Source: Tubiluchus corallicola (taxonomy: Eukaryota; Priapulida; Priapulimorpha; Priapulimorphida; Tubiluchidae). Taken from it: DNA of 64,000 nt. Where the stretch lies: positions 315,001 to 379,000 of the forward strand of contig JAQGDQ010000124.1 in assembly GCA_030141605.1 (NCBI GenBank). Direction: 5' to 3'. Below the pieces are notes generated by a model. The model had not been told where the DNA came from. It saw nothing but the letters and a program-made list of their open reading frames with translations, and ran no database searches. Positions 1 to 11,300 of the stretch are shown one piece after another. Within the stretch, counting starts at the first letter, position 1. Each line of letters opens with the position of its first letter. The translations under genes and the position numbers were made by a program.

Positions 1-378
1 TTTTTCTACCTCACGTCTAACTTTCTCCATTATTTGACCGCGGGCTTGAGGACCGTGTCCGCAATAGCCCTGCGCCCAATTGTTTCCGGAACCACGTCGC
101 TTACTGTATGTTTGATCGGAGTTATAACGCCACAGCGCAGCTTTGTCAGTAGCGGAAATCACCTGCCTCATCACTTTCAGTTCGGTATCAATCATAACGG
201 CTCTAGCAGTGGCTTGCTCACTCGACGAAACATCAAAGAACCGATGCATGGCACAATTCTTATAAGCTTCATTGCTCAATGCTCGGTTTTTTGGGTTTGC
301 CTCAGCATAGATGGTGTCAAAGAGTTGATGTCCGATCTGGTTGCCACATTGTCCAATTTGGAGCGTTACTATCGACAT
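1..378 (-). CDS. TUBD1: Delta-tubulin, N-terminal part (cut by window edge)
   Basis: The reverse strand from an ATG at 378 stays open for 126 codons to the window edge. It begins MSIVTLQIGQCGNQIG, the tubulin N-terminal nucleotide-binding loop, and near residue 97 has GSGNNWAQGY, the delta-tubulin form of the tubulin GSGNNWA motif. From family knowledge, delta-tubulin is a centriole and basal-body tubulin needed for stable triplet microtubules. The MSIVT start and the GSGNNWA segment fit delta better than alpha, beta or gamma. The ATG follows directly after GGCAGG and no better upstream start is seen. No intron occurs in the visible part, and the remaining two thirds or more of the protein lies left of the window. 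A 121-codon open frame on the plus strand over the same bases is its antisense shadow. Confidence 0.9.
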   Translation of the reverse strand, partial: MSIVTLQIGQCGNQIGHQLFDTIYAEANPKNRALSNEAYKNCAMHRFFDVSSSEQATARAVMIDTELKVMRQVISATDKAALWRYNSDQTYSKRRGSGNNWAQGYCGHGPQARGQIMEKVRREVEK

Positions 379-2390
379 CCTGCCAAACAGGCAAATTAAA
401 GTAGGTATCGGGAAGTCCAATTTAAAAGCTGGTATTTAAAAAAGCAGTTGAAGTAAACAAAGTATAAAAAGTACAGCAATTTTATACGGAGAAAATACAT
501 TTGCTAAATTTGAATTAATATAATCACAAAATTTACATGAGAATTTCTTGTATACGGAAAATTATAATGTTAGTATATGTAAACAATTTGTCACGTGAAA
601 GAGTGACACCAGTACAGCATAAGACTGTGTAAAGACAACTAGTCAACAAAAGAAAAACATTAGTGACCAAATAACAGATGCGACATTAATTACGTAAAAC
701 ACCAATAAAAAGCAACCACCATGTAAGTAGAAATTAAAAAATCCATACTTAAAATATTAAATTTTTTTGTGATAATAACCATGCTAAAAACCATCAGTCT
801 CAGCCGGATAGTGGCGGTCTAAAATAGTTCCCCCAAAATGGAAGATTTTAAATTTCAAACAAAAAATGCATCCTGATATGTATTCTTGTATGCAGTTTAC
901 AAAGGGCATCTTATTTTTAAAATCTGGTGATCCCTATGAGGACATCGAGTGGCAGGCTGCAACTAAATTAAAAACTCGTGATTCATAACAAAATTCTTTG
1001 GGTATAACTTTGACCACACATCTACTTAGTAACAGGAGTTCTGTTGCAAATTGTATTGCTTTGTCGTGAGGCCGATGACTCGAATAAAAAGATGAAAAAC
1101 TCAAATGCAGGATTACGATGAATAGACCAGGTGCAGAGAAGTTTCCTTTCACGTCCAGGTGCATGCATACATTACAAGTTAGTGCAGGCGTAAAATACTG
1201 CATAATTGAACAGCTCTAATGTTGGTTAACACATTAAAGGACCCACTAGGCACATGCCAAGTGACTCGAGGTGAATAAATTTGCAAGAAATTACACCACT
1301 GTTGTACAGAAAGGAAGTAGTAGTGAAACTTCCTAAATTAATTAACCAGGAGCAAATAGGGTAGTAACAATAATTGCAAATGTATGCATGTAAAGAAATT
1401 TCACAGTACTGTTGAGACTTAACACTCCTGATTTGTAAGTGTAATTGCTCAAAATGCACTTTTACAGAGTAAAATCTTTTTTCATGCAAGTAGCGATTGG
1501 AAAATGTTGCTATCTTTATTATATACACAGCGGAATGATTAGAATCAATAAATTTTATATTGTTGCAAACTAACATTGTTATCAGCAAGTGAAAGACATT
1601 CTTACTGATAATACCTAATATCACGTACACCAACCAGTAGAAAATTTTCAACTTTTCTTAAGGTAAAAAGTAAGGTTTCTGAACTAAATTACCTGCACTC
1701 TCAAACATAGCCATTTTAAGCATTTTGCTTATTGATTATATCATTTAAAACCTCTAAAAAGACAACACACAGTTGAAAGTGATAAGTATGAAAAAAGTTT
1801 TGACACCAAAGATTATAATGATTATGCTCAATGCCAATCATATTTTACCTTTAAATGTTCTAAAAAAAAAATAAAAAGGATGCCATGGTATACCACGCAA
1901 ACAACGTCAAAATACTGGCAATAGTTGCCTATATTCTGACCGTGCTCCCAGTTGACTGCTCAGATAACAGAAGGAATGTAGCTTATATACTACACCTCAA
2001 ATCCCAAGTTGTTCATAATTTTTCAACATTCTCTTCTTTAATAAATTAGCTGTGATGTTAACAGTATTCCTTATATAAAAGGTTAGCATGCTGGTGGGCA
2101 AAACTTTCTATCCATAAAGCATCAATTCAACAACATGCAATAAAGTACCGTGGAGATGCTTTCGCATTCCAATAACAATTGTGTAGAATTAACAATCCAC
2201 TAAGCTACTGCCCCCTACAGGCAAAAACCAAAAACTAAAAGATTTCAAAAATTATCCTAGAAACTAACTTGCAATGAGTCTAGTAAATATGAAATTGTGC
2301 AAATTGAAATAGAAAAAGAGTGCAAAAATAAAAGCCTATGTACGCAAAAGCTTTCCTGATGGATCAGAAGTTTGTAAGTCAAGACCATCG
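379..2390. other. Intergenic, no gene recognised
   Basis: This AT-rich stretch lies upstream of the delta-tubulin start. Two minus-strand open frames (934-1203 and 1226-1651) show no family resemblance and look like chance. The delta-tubulin promoter should lie in the first few hundred bases, but no clear core element stands out. Confidence 0.5.
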
Positions 2391-2447
2391 GGTGAATTAA
2401 AACTCTAGTCACAACTCAAATACACTGTGAACTAGAGTTAATTCACC
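2391..2447. ncRNA. Hairpin 1 of putative microRNA cluster
   Basis: The left arm GGTGAATTAA plus CTCTAGT pairs with the right arm ACTAGAGTTAATTCACC, about 18-20 pairs with a two-base bulge and a loop of roughly 20 bases. The CTCTAGTCA end of the left arm is shared with three hairpins downstream. The strand of transcription cannot be decided from the fold. No expression evidence is available from sequence. Confidence 0.45.
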
Positions 2448-2758
2448 TACAGGCAAGACAGATCCTACACAGTTGCTGTTTAATATGCCAAGTTGCAAAA
2501 AGTGAACTTAAGAAAGGAAGCAAAATAATAAAAATATCATTAATTTTAACCATCTTCGAAAATTACAATTTCTACAGATAAAATGAAGAAAATTACTTTT
2601 AATGTAGCACCATGTGGTATTCAGCGCAACCACAGCACTGGTTGGCTACGAGGATATTGCATATAAACTCCACGAGTTTCTCTTTCTCAAAAGTTCATCA
2701 AAGCAGCGAAAAATTACGGAGTAAAAAACGTTTCTAGTTCGAGCTCACTGTGTCCATC

Positions 2759-2820
2759 GGACGAGTGAAGAATCTAGTCATGTTGGAATATTCATGCATG
2801 TACCAGAGACTCACTGGTCT
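2759..2820. ncRNA. Hairpin 2 of putative microRNA cluster
   Basis: The left arm GACGAGTGAAG..TCTAGTCATG pairs with the right arm CATGTACC..ACTCACTGGTC, about 16 pairs with a small internal loop in mid-stem. The left arm aligns with the arms of the hairpins at 3350 and 3473 over GAGT...TCTAGTCATG. The stem is the weakest of the four. Confidence 0.4.
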
Positions 2821-3349
2821 GATTCACACAATGTCATCCTTTTCCACATGTCACAAACACTAGGCATTGCAGAAAGTGGAATATGACTGCATGTACATAT
2901 ATTGTCAGAACGTACCAAGATATTAAAAACACTAACATAACACTAACTTCACATGACAGGTATGGTAGCAGAGAAACTATACGAAATGGCTCTGTTCTGC
3001 AGCTTGAAGGAACCAATTAAAATTTAAATGTTTCTTCATTTAAAACTTTAGCGATTGATTTACATAGGGCTCACACAAGAAAAAAAAACCTCAATTCAAC
3101 CAGCACAAAAACTACAATTCACATCTATATTGACTAGATTTAGGCTCATTTAATTTCATAAGAACTAAGCTTCTGTGTAAGACGTTTGCTGCCTAGCACA
3201 TATGATTTGTAAAGTATGTAAAAACACAGAGGTAAATATATGCAGTGCACAAAATCTCTACTCAAATAACTGACTGAATGCAACAAGGATTGCACTCAGC
3301 CTCTGACCTTGGTTTATTCCAGTTCCCAACAGATAAAAAGTTGTATTTT

Positions 3350-3406
3350 GGATGAGTAGTGCTCTAGTCATGAATTCAAACACACATGCACTACAGCCTA
3401 CTCACC
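3350..3406. ncRNA. Hairpin 3 of putative microRNA cluster
   Basis: The left arm GGATGAGTAGTGCTCTAGTC and following ATG pair with the right arm CATGCACTACAG..TACTCACC, about 20 pairs with single-base bulges and a loop of about 10-12 bases. This is the best-formed stem of the four, and its length and bulge pattern look like a pre-microRNA. Confidence 0.5.
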
Positions 3407-3472
3407 TGAAATACACACCTCAATTTTTCTATCAATTTTCTCATGTTAACGATGTCACATGTAGACAGCTAG

Positions 3473-3529
3473 AGTGAGTAGGAATCTAGTCATGATGCAG
3501 TACAAACACGTACTAAACCCGTACTCACT
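3473..3529. ncRNA. Hairpin 4 of putative microRNA cluster
   Basis: The left arm AGTGAGTAGGAATCTAGTCA pairs with the right arm CGTACTAAACCCGTACTCAC, about 16 pairs with a central internal loop. It lies 66 bases after hairpin 3 and shares GAGTAG..TCTAGTCATG with it, while the loop and right arm differ. Confidence 0.45.
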
Positions 3530-4011
3530 GTTGCGGTCTACTCCATTTTCACGCAGCATGCTGCCATTTTGGTTGTACTGCAGTTAATAGCTATCAAAAC
3601 CATTAAGTCAGATGCTGAAAATAACCTATTTCAAGCAAATAGTAGAAGTTACTCGTAACTGGTTCCTACCGAAAATTATTACCATGCTAACCAAATTGAC
3701 TGAAACATTGGTTTACTTATCTTTCCTTATGTGCTAGAAATATCTGGCAGATCCACAATGTATGATATGGAAACGTTGTATGATATGAAAATGTCATTTA
3801 TGTACATTTTCATAGATACCCGTTTAACACTAATAATTTTCCTTCTAATCCTAATCTGAAAATATTGATTTATTTAATAATATAATACAGTACATAACGA
3901 CCTAATAGTAGAAAAAAGTTTTATTCGTACAAACTAATGGAACTCTAAAATAGTTTAGCTTGATTTTATAAACTGCTCTATAAGACAATAAGCAAGAAAG
4001 TAACTATTTTT
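3530..4011. other. 3' flank of ESCO gene
   Basis: No gene is seen. On the minus strand, AATAAA signals (plus-strand TTTATT) at 3920-3925 and 3869-3874 lie about 90-140 bases after the ESCO stop codon and are good candidates for its polyadenylation signals. Confidence 0.45.
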
Positions 4012-5958
4012 TCAGTTATCATATTTATAAACCATAAATTTCGATGTTTTCATGTATTTGGCAGCAAATGCTCTTCCATCGGGCGTCGGATCAGAAAAAG
4101 CTATACTGTTCTTTTTCAATGCACAGCCAAATAAGAAATTGTCTCTCAGACAGTCAATAAGCCGACTGGCAATCCATTTTCTACGGTGGCTAGCTAGCAC
4201 CCATATTCGATTAATACCACACTGTGCAGGCTCACTTTCTGTGCTACAGCACAAGGCACGTTTATCGTCCATTTTCCGCGGGCTGCCACTCAACATTCTG
4301 TATCCCTTTTCAATATGTTCGGCAATACAACAGCCTACAACCTTTTGCTCTGATATGAACAGCAGAGTTTTCTGGTTTTGCTTGCGTGCACTGGGCACGG
4401 ACGCATCATGGAATCCCAAGTCAGCATCAACAATGTTTCTAATGTCACCGAGTTTCTTGTGGCAATACTTAGGATCCTCATTAAGTATCATTATCACCCG
4501 ACCATCACTGTAATTCCTGAGAACCCTCTCCTTTTTCCAACCGGGAAACCTCAAGCTTAGCAGAAAACGCTGGTGAAATTTTACGTGCACGGCTTCGTCT
4601 TCAGCACTTGCAAACGAATAAACCATTCCGCACGCATGACATTGAGTTGCACCAATTTTCTTTTGCCCGACATCCAGTGTCATTTGTTCGTAATCGTCCT
4701 TGGATGCTGCAGCCATTCGCTGACTCCGCAGTACTTTACTTCTCGGAGATGGAATTGTAAGGAATCTGACTGGAGAAGAACTAGTGCTAGAACATGGTGA
4801 CAATGACTTCGACAATGGGGACGTATTGTTCTGCGATGTTCGTAGGCGAGAATTCATGAATATTGGGAATAACTTCGCAGGTTGGTCTCCTGTATTGCTG
4901 CTAAAGTCTGTCTTTCTTGACGATGATTGCGAACACTCCGACGGGGGAAACAGATCAGGACTATACGAATCAAGCCTATCAATTGTGTGTTTCTGCATAG
5001 TCTGCTGTGACAAAACAGTTTCCTCTACATGTGTACTTTTTATGATATCAGCAGTTTCTATAAAATTATCGCGAAAACTTTCAGCTGAATTGTTACGATC
5101 AGCTTTACCAGGACTGTGAGAAGATATACATATATCAGCCTCATGTTTTTGTTTCGTTGCTTGCGATGAAGTAATTTCTTTTGAATGTTTCGTGTTGCCA
5201 CAGATTTTAATAATGCTGTAATTAGAACTGTCCACTAAATCTTTTTTGTTATTATAATCTGACTTTTTCGCGCATGAGCTATCCATTTCAACTTTCTGCC
5301 TTTTTGGATGTGGTAAATTCGTTTCGCCTGCAGTGGGACGTTTAATTTTAGCTACAGTCTCTACATTGGTATCATTAAAATTGACGGCTGCACCATGTGC
5401 TTTGTCCGGGTCAGATTTTTCGTTGTTTCGACTTTTCGTGCTACTCTTGCTTCGAATGTTTATTTTTCTAGAGCAGTAATGCTTAATGTAATCGCTGCTT
5501 GAAGCACAGTTTTTGTTTTTAAAGAACTTGTTGCCCATCAGTGGCAAGCTTGCTGGTACAGTATGTTCTTCTCCTGTAGCACATGCAGGACTGGTATCAA
5601 GATTGGAAGCAAGACTAGACTTGGCTGGAGTTGTAGGTGATACTACTGATCCTGCAGATTTCATGGCGGCATTTTCAAGACCGCGATGAAATGATGGTAT
5701 TTTAACGTCCTTTACCATACCTTTGGCGTACTTCTGTTTTCGCATCACAATTTGTTGGTCGGTAGAAGAATTCATTCTTAAACTTCGTGTTTTGGAATTC
5801 TTTGTAACTAACAAACCCTCCTTTGCTCTGTCAAGTGGGTTGATATAATTAGTTTTAGAATAAAATGATGTTGGACTTAAGACAGATGTAGTACGGTCAT
5901 TAGAATAGTGTAAATTGTTAGCTGGTGTTTGAGAATCTGATTTACGCACGAAATCCAT
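4012..5958 (-). CDS. ESCO: ESCO1/2-type N-acetyltransferase (cohesin SMC3 acetylation)
   Basis: The predicted protein has 648 residues in one exon. About 437 N-terminal residues are basic, Ser/Lys/Asn-rich and of low complexity, as usual in ESCO proteins. A C2H2 zinc finger follows at about 438-466 (CHACGMVYSF ... HVKFHQRFL), then the acetyltransferase domain with the acetyl-CoA-binding segment RRKWIASRL at about 592-600 and the signature SDPTPDG at about 622-628, ending VYKYDN. In known family members this enzyme acetylates SMC3 in S phase so that cohesin holds sister chromatids together. The finger, linker and catalytic core are complete and collinear with vertebrate ESCO1/2. It cannot be assigned to ESCO1 or ESCO2, since one ancestral gene is expected in invertebrates. 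Just upstream of the ATG is CTCTCTAG, acceptor-like, and further up GAGGTAAGC, donor-like, so a 5'UTR intron is possible. AATAAA lies about 90 bases after the stop. Confidence 0.95.
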   Translation of the reverse strand: MDFVRKSDSQTPANNLHYSNDRTTSVLSPTSFYSKTNYINPLDRAKEGLLVTKNSKTRSLRMNSSTDQQIVMRKQKYAKGMVKDVKIPSFHRGLENAAMKSAGSVVSPTTPAKSSLASNLDTSPACATGEEHTVPASLPLMGNKFFKNKNCASSSDYIKHYCSRKINIRSKSSTKSRNNEKSDPDKAHGAAVNFNDTNVETVAKIKRPTAGETNLPHPKRQKVEMDSSCAKKSDYNNKKDLVDSSNYSIIKICGNTKHSKEITSSQATKQKHEADICISSHSPGKADRNNSAESFRDNFIETADIIKSTHVEETVLSQQTMQKHTIDRLDSYSPDLFPPSECSQSSSRKTDFSSNTGDQPAKLFPIFMNSRLRTSQNNTSPLSKSLSPCSSTSSSPVRFLTIPSPRSKVLRSQRMAAASKDDYEQMTLDVGQKKIGATQCHACGMVYSFASAEDEAVHVKFHQRFLLSLRFPGWKKERVLRNYSDGRVIMILNEDPKYCHKKLGDIRNIVDADLGFHDASVPSARKQNQKTLLFISEQKVVGCCIAEHIEKGYRMLSGSPRKMDDKRALCCSTESEPAQCGINRIWVLASHRRKWIASRLIDCLRDNFLFGCALKKNSIAFSDPTPDGRAFAAKYMKTSKFMVYKYDN

Positions 5959-7423
5959 GCTCTAGAGAGAATGCTTACCTCGAAGACGGAGTCTGATACA
6001 CAGCAAATGAAAGTAACAGCAAGTCACACAAGTTCAGGCCCAATGTTCTACTTTGGACCTAAAAACAAAATTCAGTTATAAACTTAGTAATATAGTTGTT
6101 CATTTATTTTAACAAAGTCATTAACTTCTACTGAAAAATGTAATGAAGCACTTCTATGCTTACATTTTATAAATTTAAATACCAAGAATCCTATTTCCAA
6201 TCAAATGAAATGTTAGCACCAGTATTCATAAAAATAAAATATGCTTTATGTTTGACAATATTTATTTCTTTAATGATTCCACCCAAATACTCAGTTAACA
6301 AGATGCCAGTCAGAATTTTTTTGGGCAATCAACTGATGAGTACTGTGTTAAAGAGGCACAGACACTGCTAAGGGAATGTTGCGAGGGCTAAAAAATAATA
6401 AACACATATATTAACTTTGTACATCAAAATTTTTTCTCCGACAATTCAGCCATTTTGTGCTTTCTTTAAATCATATATGGCGCGAATACAAACAAGCCAG
6501 CTATTATAATGAAACAGTATTACAAAAGAAAAGAAAAGGATGAACACTTTGCAAAGCCGGAATAAAAGTAATAAACAATAAACTCGTTAACTTGAAGGAA
6601 ACCACTGACACAAAGTTAAACGTGTTCCTACAGCTTCAACTCTTCCAGCTTATCTGTTTTACACTGAAGAAGTGGACATATAGTTCTGAAAAGAAAAAAT
6701 ATCATAATTAAACATAATATCATAAATGTCATGGAGCGTACATAACTATTGCTTTTGTGAACCACACCATGATTTTCCAGCTAGCAAATTCATCCATTTC
6801 ATAAGTTTTATACGAGGAGAATCAGTTAAATTAAATTTCAACCTATAAAGCAATTGAGGCAGAACCGAAGTTAAAATTTTGGTCTGGCTTGATCAATACA
6901 AAGTGTTTAATTGTAAAATTTGTGATAAAATTTTTCTGAAAATAAAGCACTTAGAAATATAATGCTAAAATCCTAAAATGACGTCACATTTTTGGTAGCA
7001 AATTAAATTGTAAAATTTAGGCATTTTGTTGTGTAAGCCTTACTTGTCAATTGAAATAACTAAGTGCTTTATTTTCAGAAAAATATCATCACAATTTATC
7101 GTAAAACTGTTTGGGCCTCAGCAGAAAAGTTCAATTATAATATTAAATTAGTGCAAACAATTTCACAAATTTATATAAATTACAAATTTGAGCACACACA
7201 CTGCAAATTACAACAGAAATATGAAAAATCTAGACCATACTTTAATGCTGATATTGAAAATTCTGGCACTGTTATAAAGACATCTATTTGCTTAAAATGA
7301 TTACATATTGGAAATAAAGTTAGTTAGAAATGAATTTGTAGTCCATGGAAGTACTTATATATATATATATATAGAAGAAGATTTACAATTGATAATTTTG
7401 CTTTTAGAGAAAAATAAAGAATG
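5959..7423. other. Intergenic, 5' flank of ESCO; no gene recognised
   Basis: AT-rich sequence. Short open frames at 6156, 7064 and 7308 show no family features. The ESCO promoter and any 5'UTR exon should lie in the first few hundred bases. A short (TA)n run ends near 7371. Confidence 0.4.
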
Positions 7424-7431
7424 GCGTAGAG

Positions 7432-8387
7432 CAGGGGTGTGCAAAGTGCGGCCCGCGAAGAGAATGGTCAACCTAATGAAAGTGCGGCCCGGGCGACGAA
7501 TTGCGTGTATCCAGCTGTATTCCGCACAACGATTACAAAGATAGTCTGGGTAGTTTTTTCCACTAGATCAGATGGCATTAACCCTTACCAGACGGTTGTC
7601 ACTTAATGTCACTGTCGGACATGACGTATTACACGTTGCTCACTTGGAACACAAAAAAGCGATGTAATCATAGAACACAGCAAACAATCATGGAAGCCGC
7701 CATTGAAATGCTCGAATGTGCAAGAAATGCGAGAAGCAATCTGATTGGCTGGTAGGAAGACCAACCAGCCAATCTCTAGGCTTTTATTATCGAGGCTGTT
7801 GATCTGCCCGGTCGTCTTCTTGGTCACAACAGGTAGATCATTTTGACTTAGTTATTATTTTACAAAATAAATTATAAAAAATACAAAATAAACAAGTAAA
7901 AATGATCTACCTACTACGAGCAAGAAGACGACTGGGCAGATCAATTTGTAAGTAGCCAGCAAGCTGAAAAAGTGTGGTCACCCCTGATTTTAGTTTCAGC
8001 TTAGGCTCAGTAGAACACGCCTCACTAGTTTCACCAGGTGTAGTGTTCTTATAGATCAGAATCATGGATAAGAAAAAAGAGGAAGATTGAAGAAGAACAT
8101 CGAGTCAAAACAGATTAATATGCACTGTTCTACACAGACTGTGTGATACACATTACTAATATGCACTGTAATGAAATTACAACTATCTGTCGTGAAAGTA
8201 GAAATATATGGTCTTAACTTCTAAAATAGTTTTTTGAGTGTAGTAGTAATAATGTGCGCAGATCGCATGCAAAAAATCATTATTAGATCCTACTGTACCT
8301 GGCTCCTTGATCAAACTGCTCGTGGCCTGCAGGAATTGCGGGAAAGTTTAATGTGGCCCGGCTAGTCTGATAATTTGCACACCCTGG
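7432..8387. mobile_element. Non-autonomous hAT-like DNA transposon with 8-bp TSD
   Basis: The left end CAGGGGTGTGCAAA and the inverted right end CCAGGGTGTGCAAA are 14-bp terminal inverted repeats with two mismatches. Exact 8-bp direct repeats GCGTAGAG flank the element at 7424-7431 and 8388-8395. An 8-bp duplication and CAGGGGTG ends are hallmarks of the hAT superfamily. Subterminal GTGCGGCCCG and its counterpart near the right end (CGGGCCAC, reversed) extend the symmetry. No transposase is encoded, so it would need one in trans. The intact duplication points to a fairly recent insertion. Confidence 0.85.
7742..7944. repeat. Internal palindromes of the hAT element
   Basis: Two inverted repeats sit inside the element. 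One is small: GATTGGCTGGT near 7742 against ACCAGCCAATC ending near 7774. The other is large: 46-bp arms at 7799-7844 and 7899-7944, about 85% complementary, starting TTGATCTGCCC and ending GGGCAGATCAA, around a 54-bp AT-rich loop. It may be a second MITE inserted in the hAT element or part of its own structure. Confidence 0.7.
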
Positions 8388-8395
8388 GCGTAGAG

Positions 8396-11300
8396 GGTGG
8401 CCATTTTTCACATAGTGCTGAATTAAGTAATTTATTGTTCATTAAATGGAGATTCATTTTACATGCAGATTTTCTGTTGAACAGGCATGATCTCAGTTAT
8501 TCACAATTACCATGGTGAACTATATAGTATAAATAAAGTTTTCATTCACATTAAAATTAATCTATGGATCATAATTACCTCAACCTTGTAATGCAATACT
8601 ACTTGATGATTGTGCTTTTATTACTTGCTGTTAAGCTAGACAAGTGGGATTATCTAGACTTTTTTTATTATGCAAGCACATGGAAAGTCCAGATAGAAAC
8701 TGCCGCTCGAATACAGTTTAATGCACTACAGCTAGCTTATAGGCCTGTAACGATGTATCATGATGCCTTTCATTACGACAGGGGTAGCACCAAAGTGCCA
8801 CTCGTATTGTGATAATACGAGTCAATGATATTCAACAGCGTAGCTTGGCCGTACGCTGATAAAAATAATGTGAAGTAATTCAAGCTGTAGCTGTAGAGAG
8901 TAATGTAAACACATATCAATCAGTGCAGCGAGCAGTAGTTCACTTAACACAGACACTGCTAGCAATCAAAGTAGTTGAAAACGCAAGGTGTTTAATGACA
9001 TGACTATCATTATGGCCCTATTAGCTTACTCCATCAACTTTACCATAAACTACGATTCTATCTATATGCAGTTAGGGGCAGGGCAAAGCTTAAAAATCCG
9101 AAAACCAAATCGGATCTGAAGCACATTTTAGCTTCAACTCCAAAACCGAAGTGAACCCGAATTTCACATTCCCGCAGTTTCCGAAATCAAACAGAATCTT
9201 CAATCTTCCGTACCAGATTGAATCCGAGTTTTTAAACTTAACACCATGTTTTTATACTTAGGATTAGTGCAGTGTTAGTTGCAAAGGATGTTATAGTTAT
9301 TTTGAAACATTCTTGCTAGACTCAGTAAAATTTCTTTATTCAGAATTTAGTTTTTGGCTTAGTTTATTATTAGCTTGCCGTGATCTTTATCTGCTGCTAT
9401 CTAGAAAATATTGCTACTACTATGCAAGTTGTGATACTATGTGCAAAGAATTTAGAAAAATTTGGGGATATTTTATGATACAATTATAAATTAAAAAGGA
9501 AATTATACATAAAATGTGCCAAAATATCATGATATATTGTCTGTTTTTAGAAGCATGTTAACTGAAACCTTGCGTGAGTTGCATCAAATGCGGCTGAAAA
9601 TAGCAAAGGTGTGGCGTTGAACTGATGAATAATTTATGCAGTGCATAACTTTTACGGAGATTTGCGATCACATTAAAGGTGTCGACATGGCGATGTTCGG
9701 AAACTGAAGTTGTATATGCGCTGTAGATCAGTACAGCGTTTTTAGAATTTTTTAATCGCACATACTCTCACGCTTTTTCTCTTTTAAGTGTAAGTTCCGT
9801 TATTGTTTGCCTTGTAATTCAATTGTAAGAAACAAATATATCTTGCACCTTATTTCACATCATGGCATTGAAGACTTATAGTAGTGTAGTAACTTGGTCA
9901 CCAAAATTAACAACAGGTTTAAGTCTGACTTTAAACTACAGACCTGAATTAAATCAATTTAGCCAATATAACTGAGCTGGTGAAACTGAAATCACAAACA
10001 ACGGTACGTTGTTAGTGATATTCGTCAGTAAAATTTTATAAACTGCTAAAATATAAAATCTTATTCCAAAAAATTACAAACCTGCGTCTTATACTTAGTA
10101 TTTATACAATGACACTACAATAATCTACTGTAAATTACCATTACTGCAAGATTAACAAAGAAAACACCCAACTCCTTGATTTTTGCGCCATTTTGGTGGA
10201 CAACGTGGGCGCGAACGTGCACAACCAAGAATGTTGCAAATTTTCACAATTTAGTTACTAAGGCACTCGCCAGGGTATAAATGTAGAAATTATTTTAAAC
10301 GACCAAAGCTCCTCAGAAGGCCAACAGAATACTTAAACTGAGTGCTTTTATAAAGAACTGTTAATTATATTATTATTGTAAAGTTGTTATCACTTTGTAG
10401 AAAACAAAATAAATAGTTACTATTATTATTATTATTTGTTCTACTGGTTGCAGAAATTATTATAATTATGGTAAAGTAGCATAAAAATTAATGTTATGTA
10501 ACTCAAAGTAAAGTACTTATTAAAACTTAGAAATTTGCATGAAGTGCTATAAATGAAAAAAGCAAATTAATTCCTCACTCTGGTTCAAAATATGAACCAG
10601 AATTTCTAGCATAGTCAGCACTCCGAAACATCACACAGAGTACCTGTTGGCACAGCACTTCTGTCTACTATTACAGTGTCACAATATATAGTTTCTCAAG
10701 TCTAGAGCTTGGCCGCTAAAATATTCCTCGTTTTATGTAATTTAGCATATTACAAATTACATTACATTACTGTATATTCACCTTTTTCATACACTTCGGT
10801 CATGGATGCTTTGAGCCCCCAGGTATCAAGCAACAGGAGGCCCTACAGTGCATCCGAAGCCTGGCTCGTTTTAGAGAATGTATTCCACTGATAAAATGAG
10901 CCACTGAACTGTTAGTGGTGTCTTAGCTACACTTGGATGTTATACCCTTAACAGCCACAATCACAGTATGTTTACATAATACACGGCTGAATATAAACCG
11001 CATATGGAGATAACGTGGCGCATATGGCTGCATTGGGGTTCCATTTGCCAGTAAACCAGCCACACGGCCTGCTGGAGCATCATTAAAATTTGCGTAGAAG
11101 GCGCATTCTCTCACTTCTCAAATTGAGTCTAACCCGCCGATGTCGTGAAAGTTACATTTAAATGATTTTGATGCAATCTGAGTACAAGCAAATAGAATTT
11201 GAGCACATTGGAGGCATAACCTGTTCGGAAAATTCCTTAAAAATATTAATGACATGGCCCGTTTTGCAGTAAGTTTTGTGGGTGGTTCGACCTCTTCGCT

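Noticed and set aside
34-399. 121-codon plus-strand open frame
   Set aside because: It is antisense to the delta-tubulin N-terminus, which has clear homology on the minus strand.
4052-5119. Several plus-strand open frames
   Set aside because: They are shadows of the minus-strand ESCO gene.
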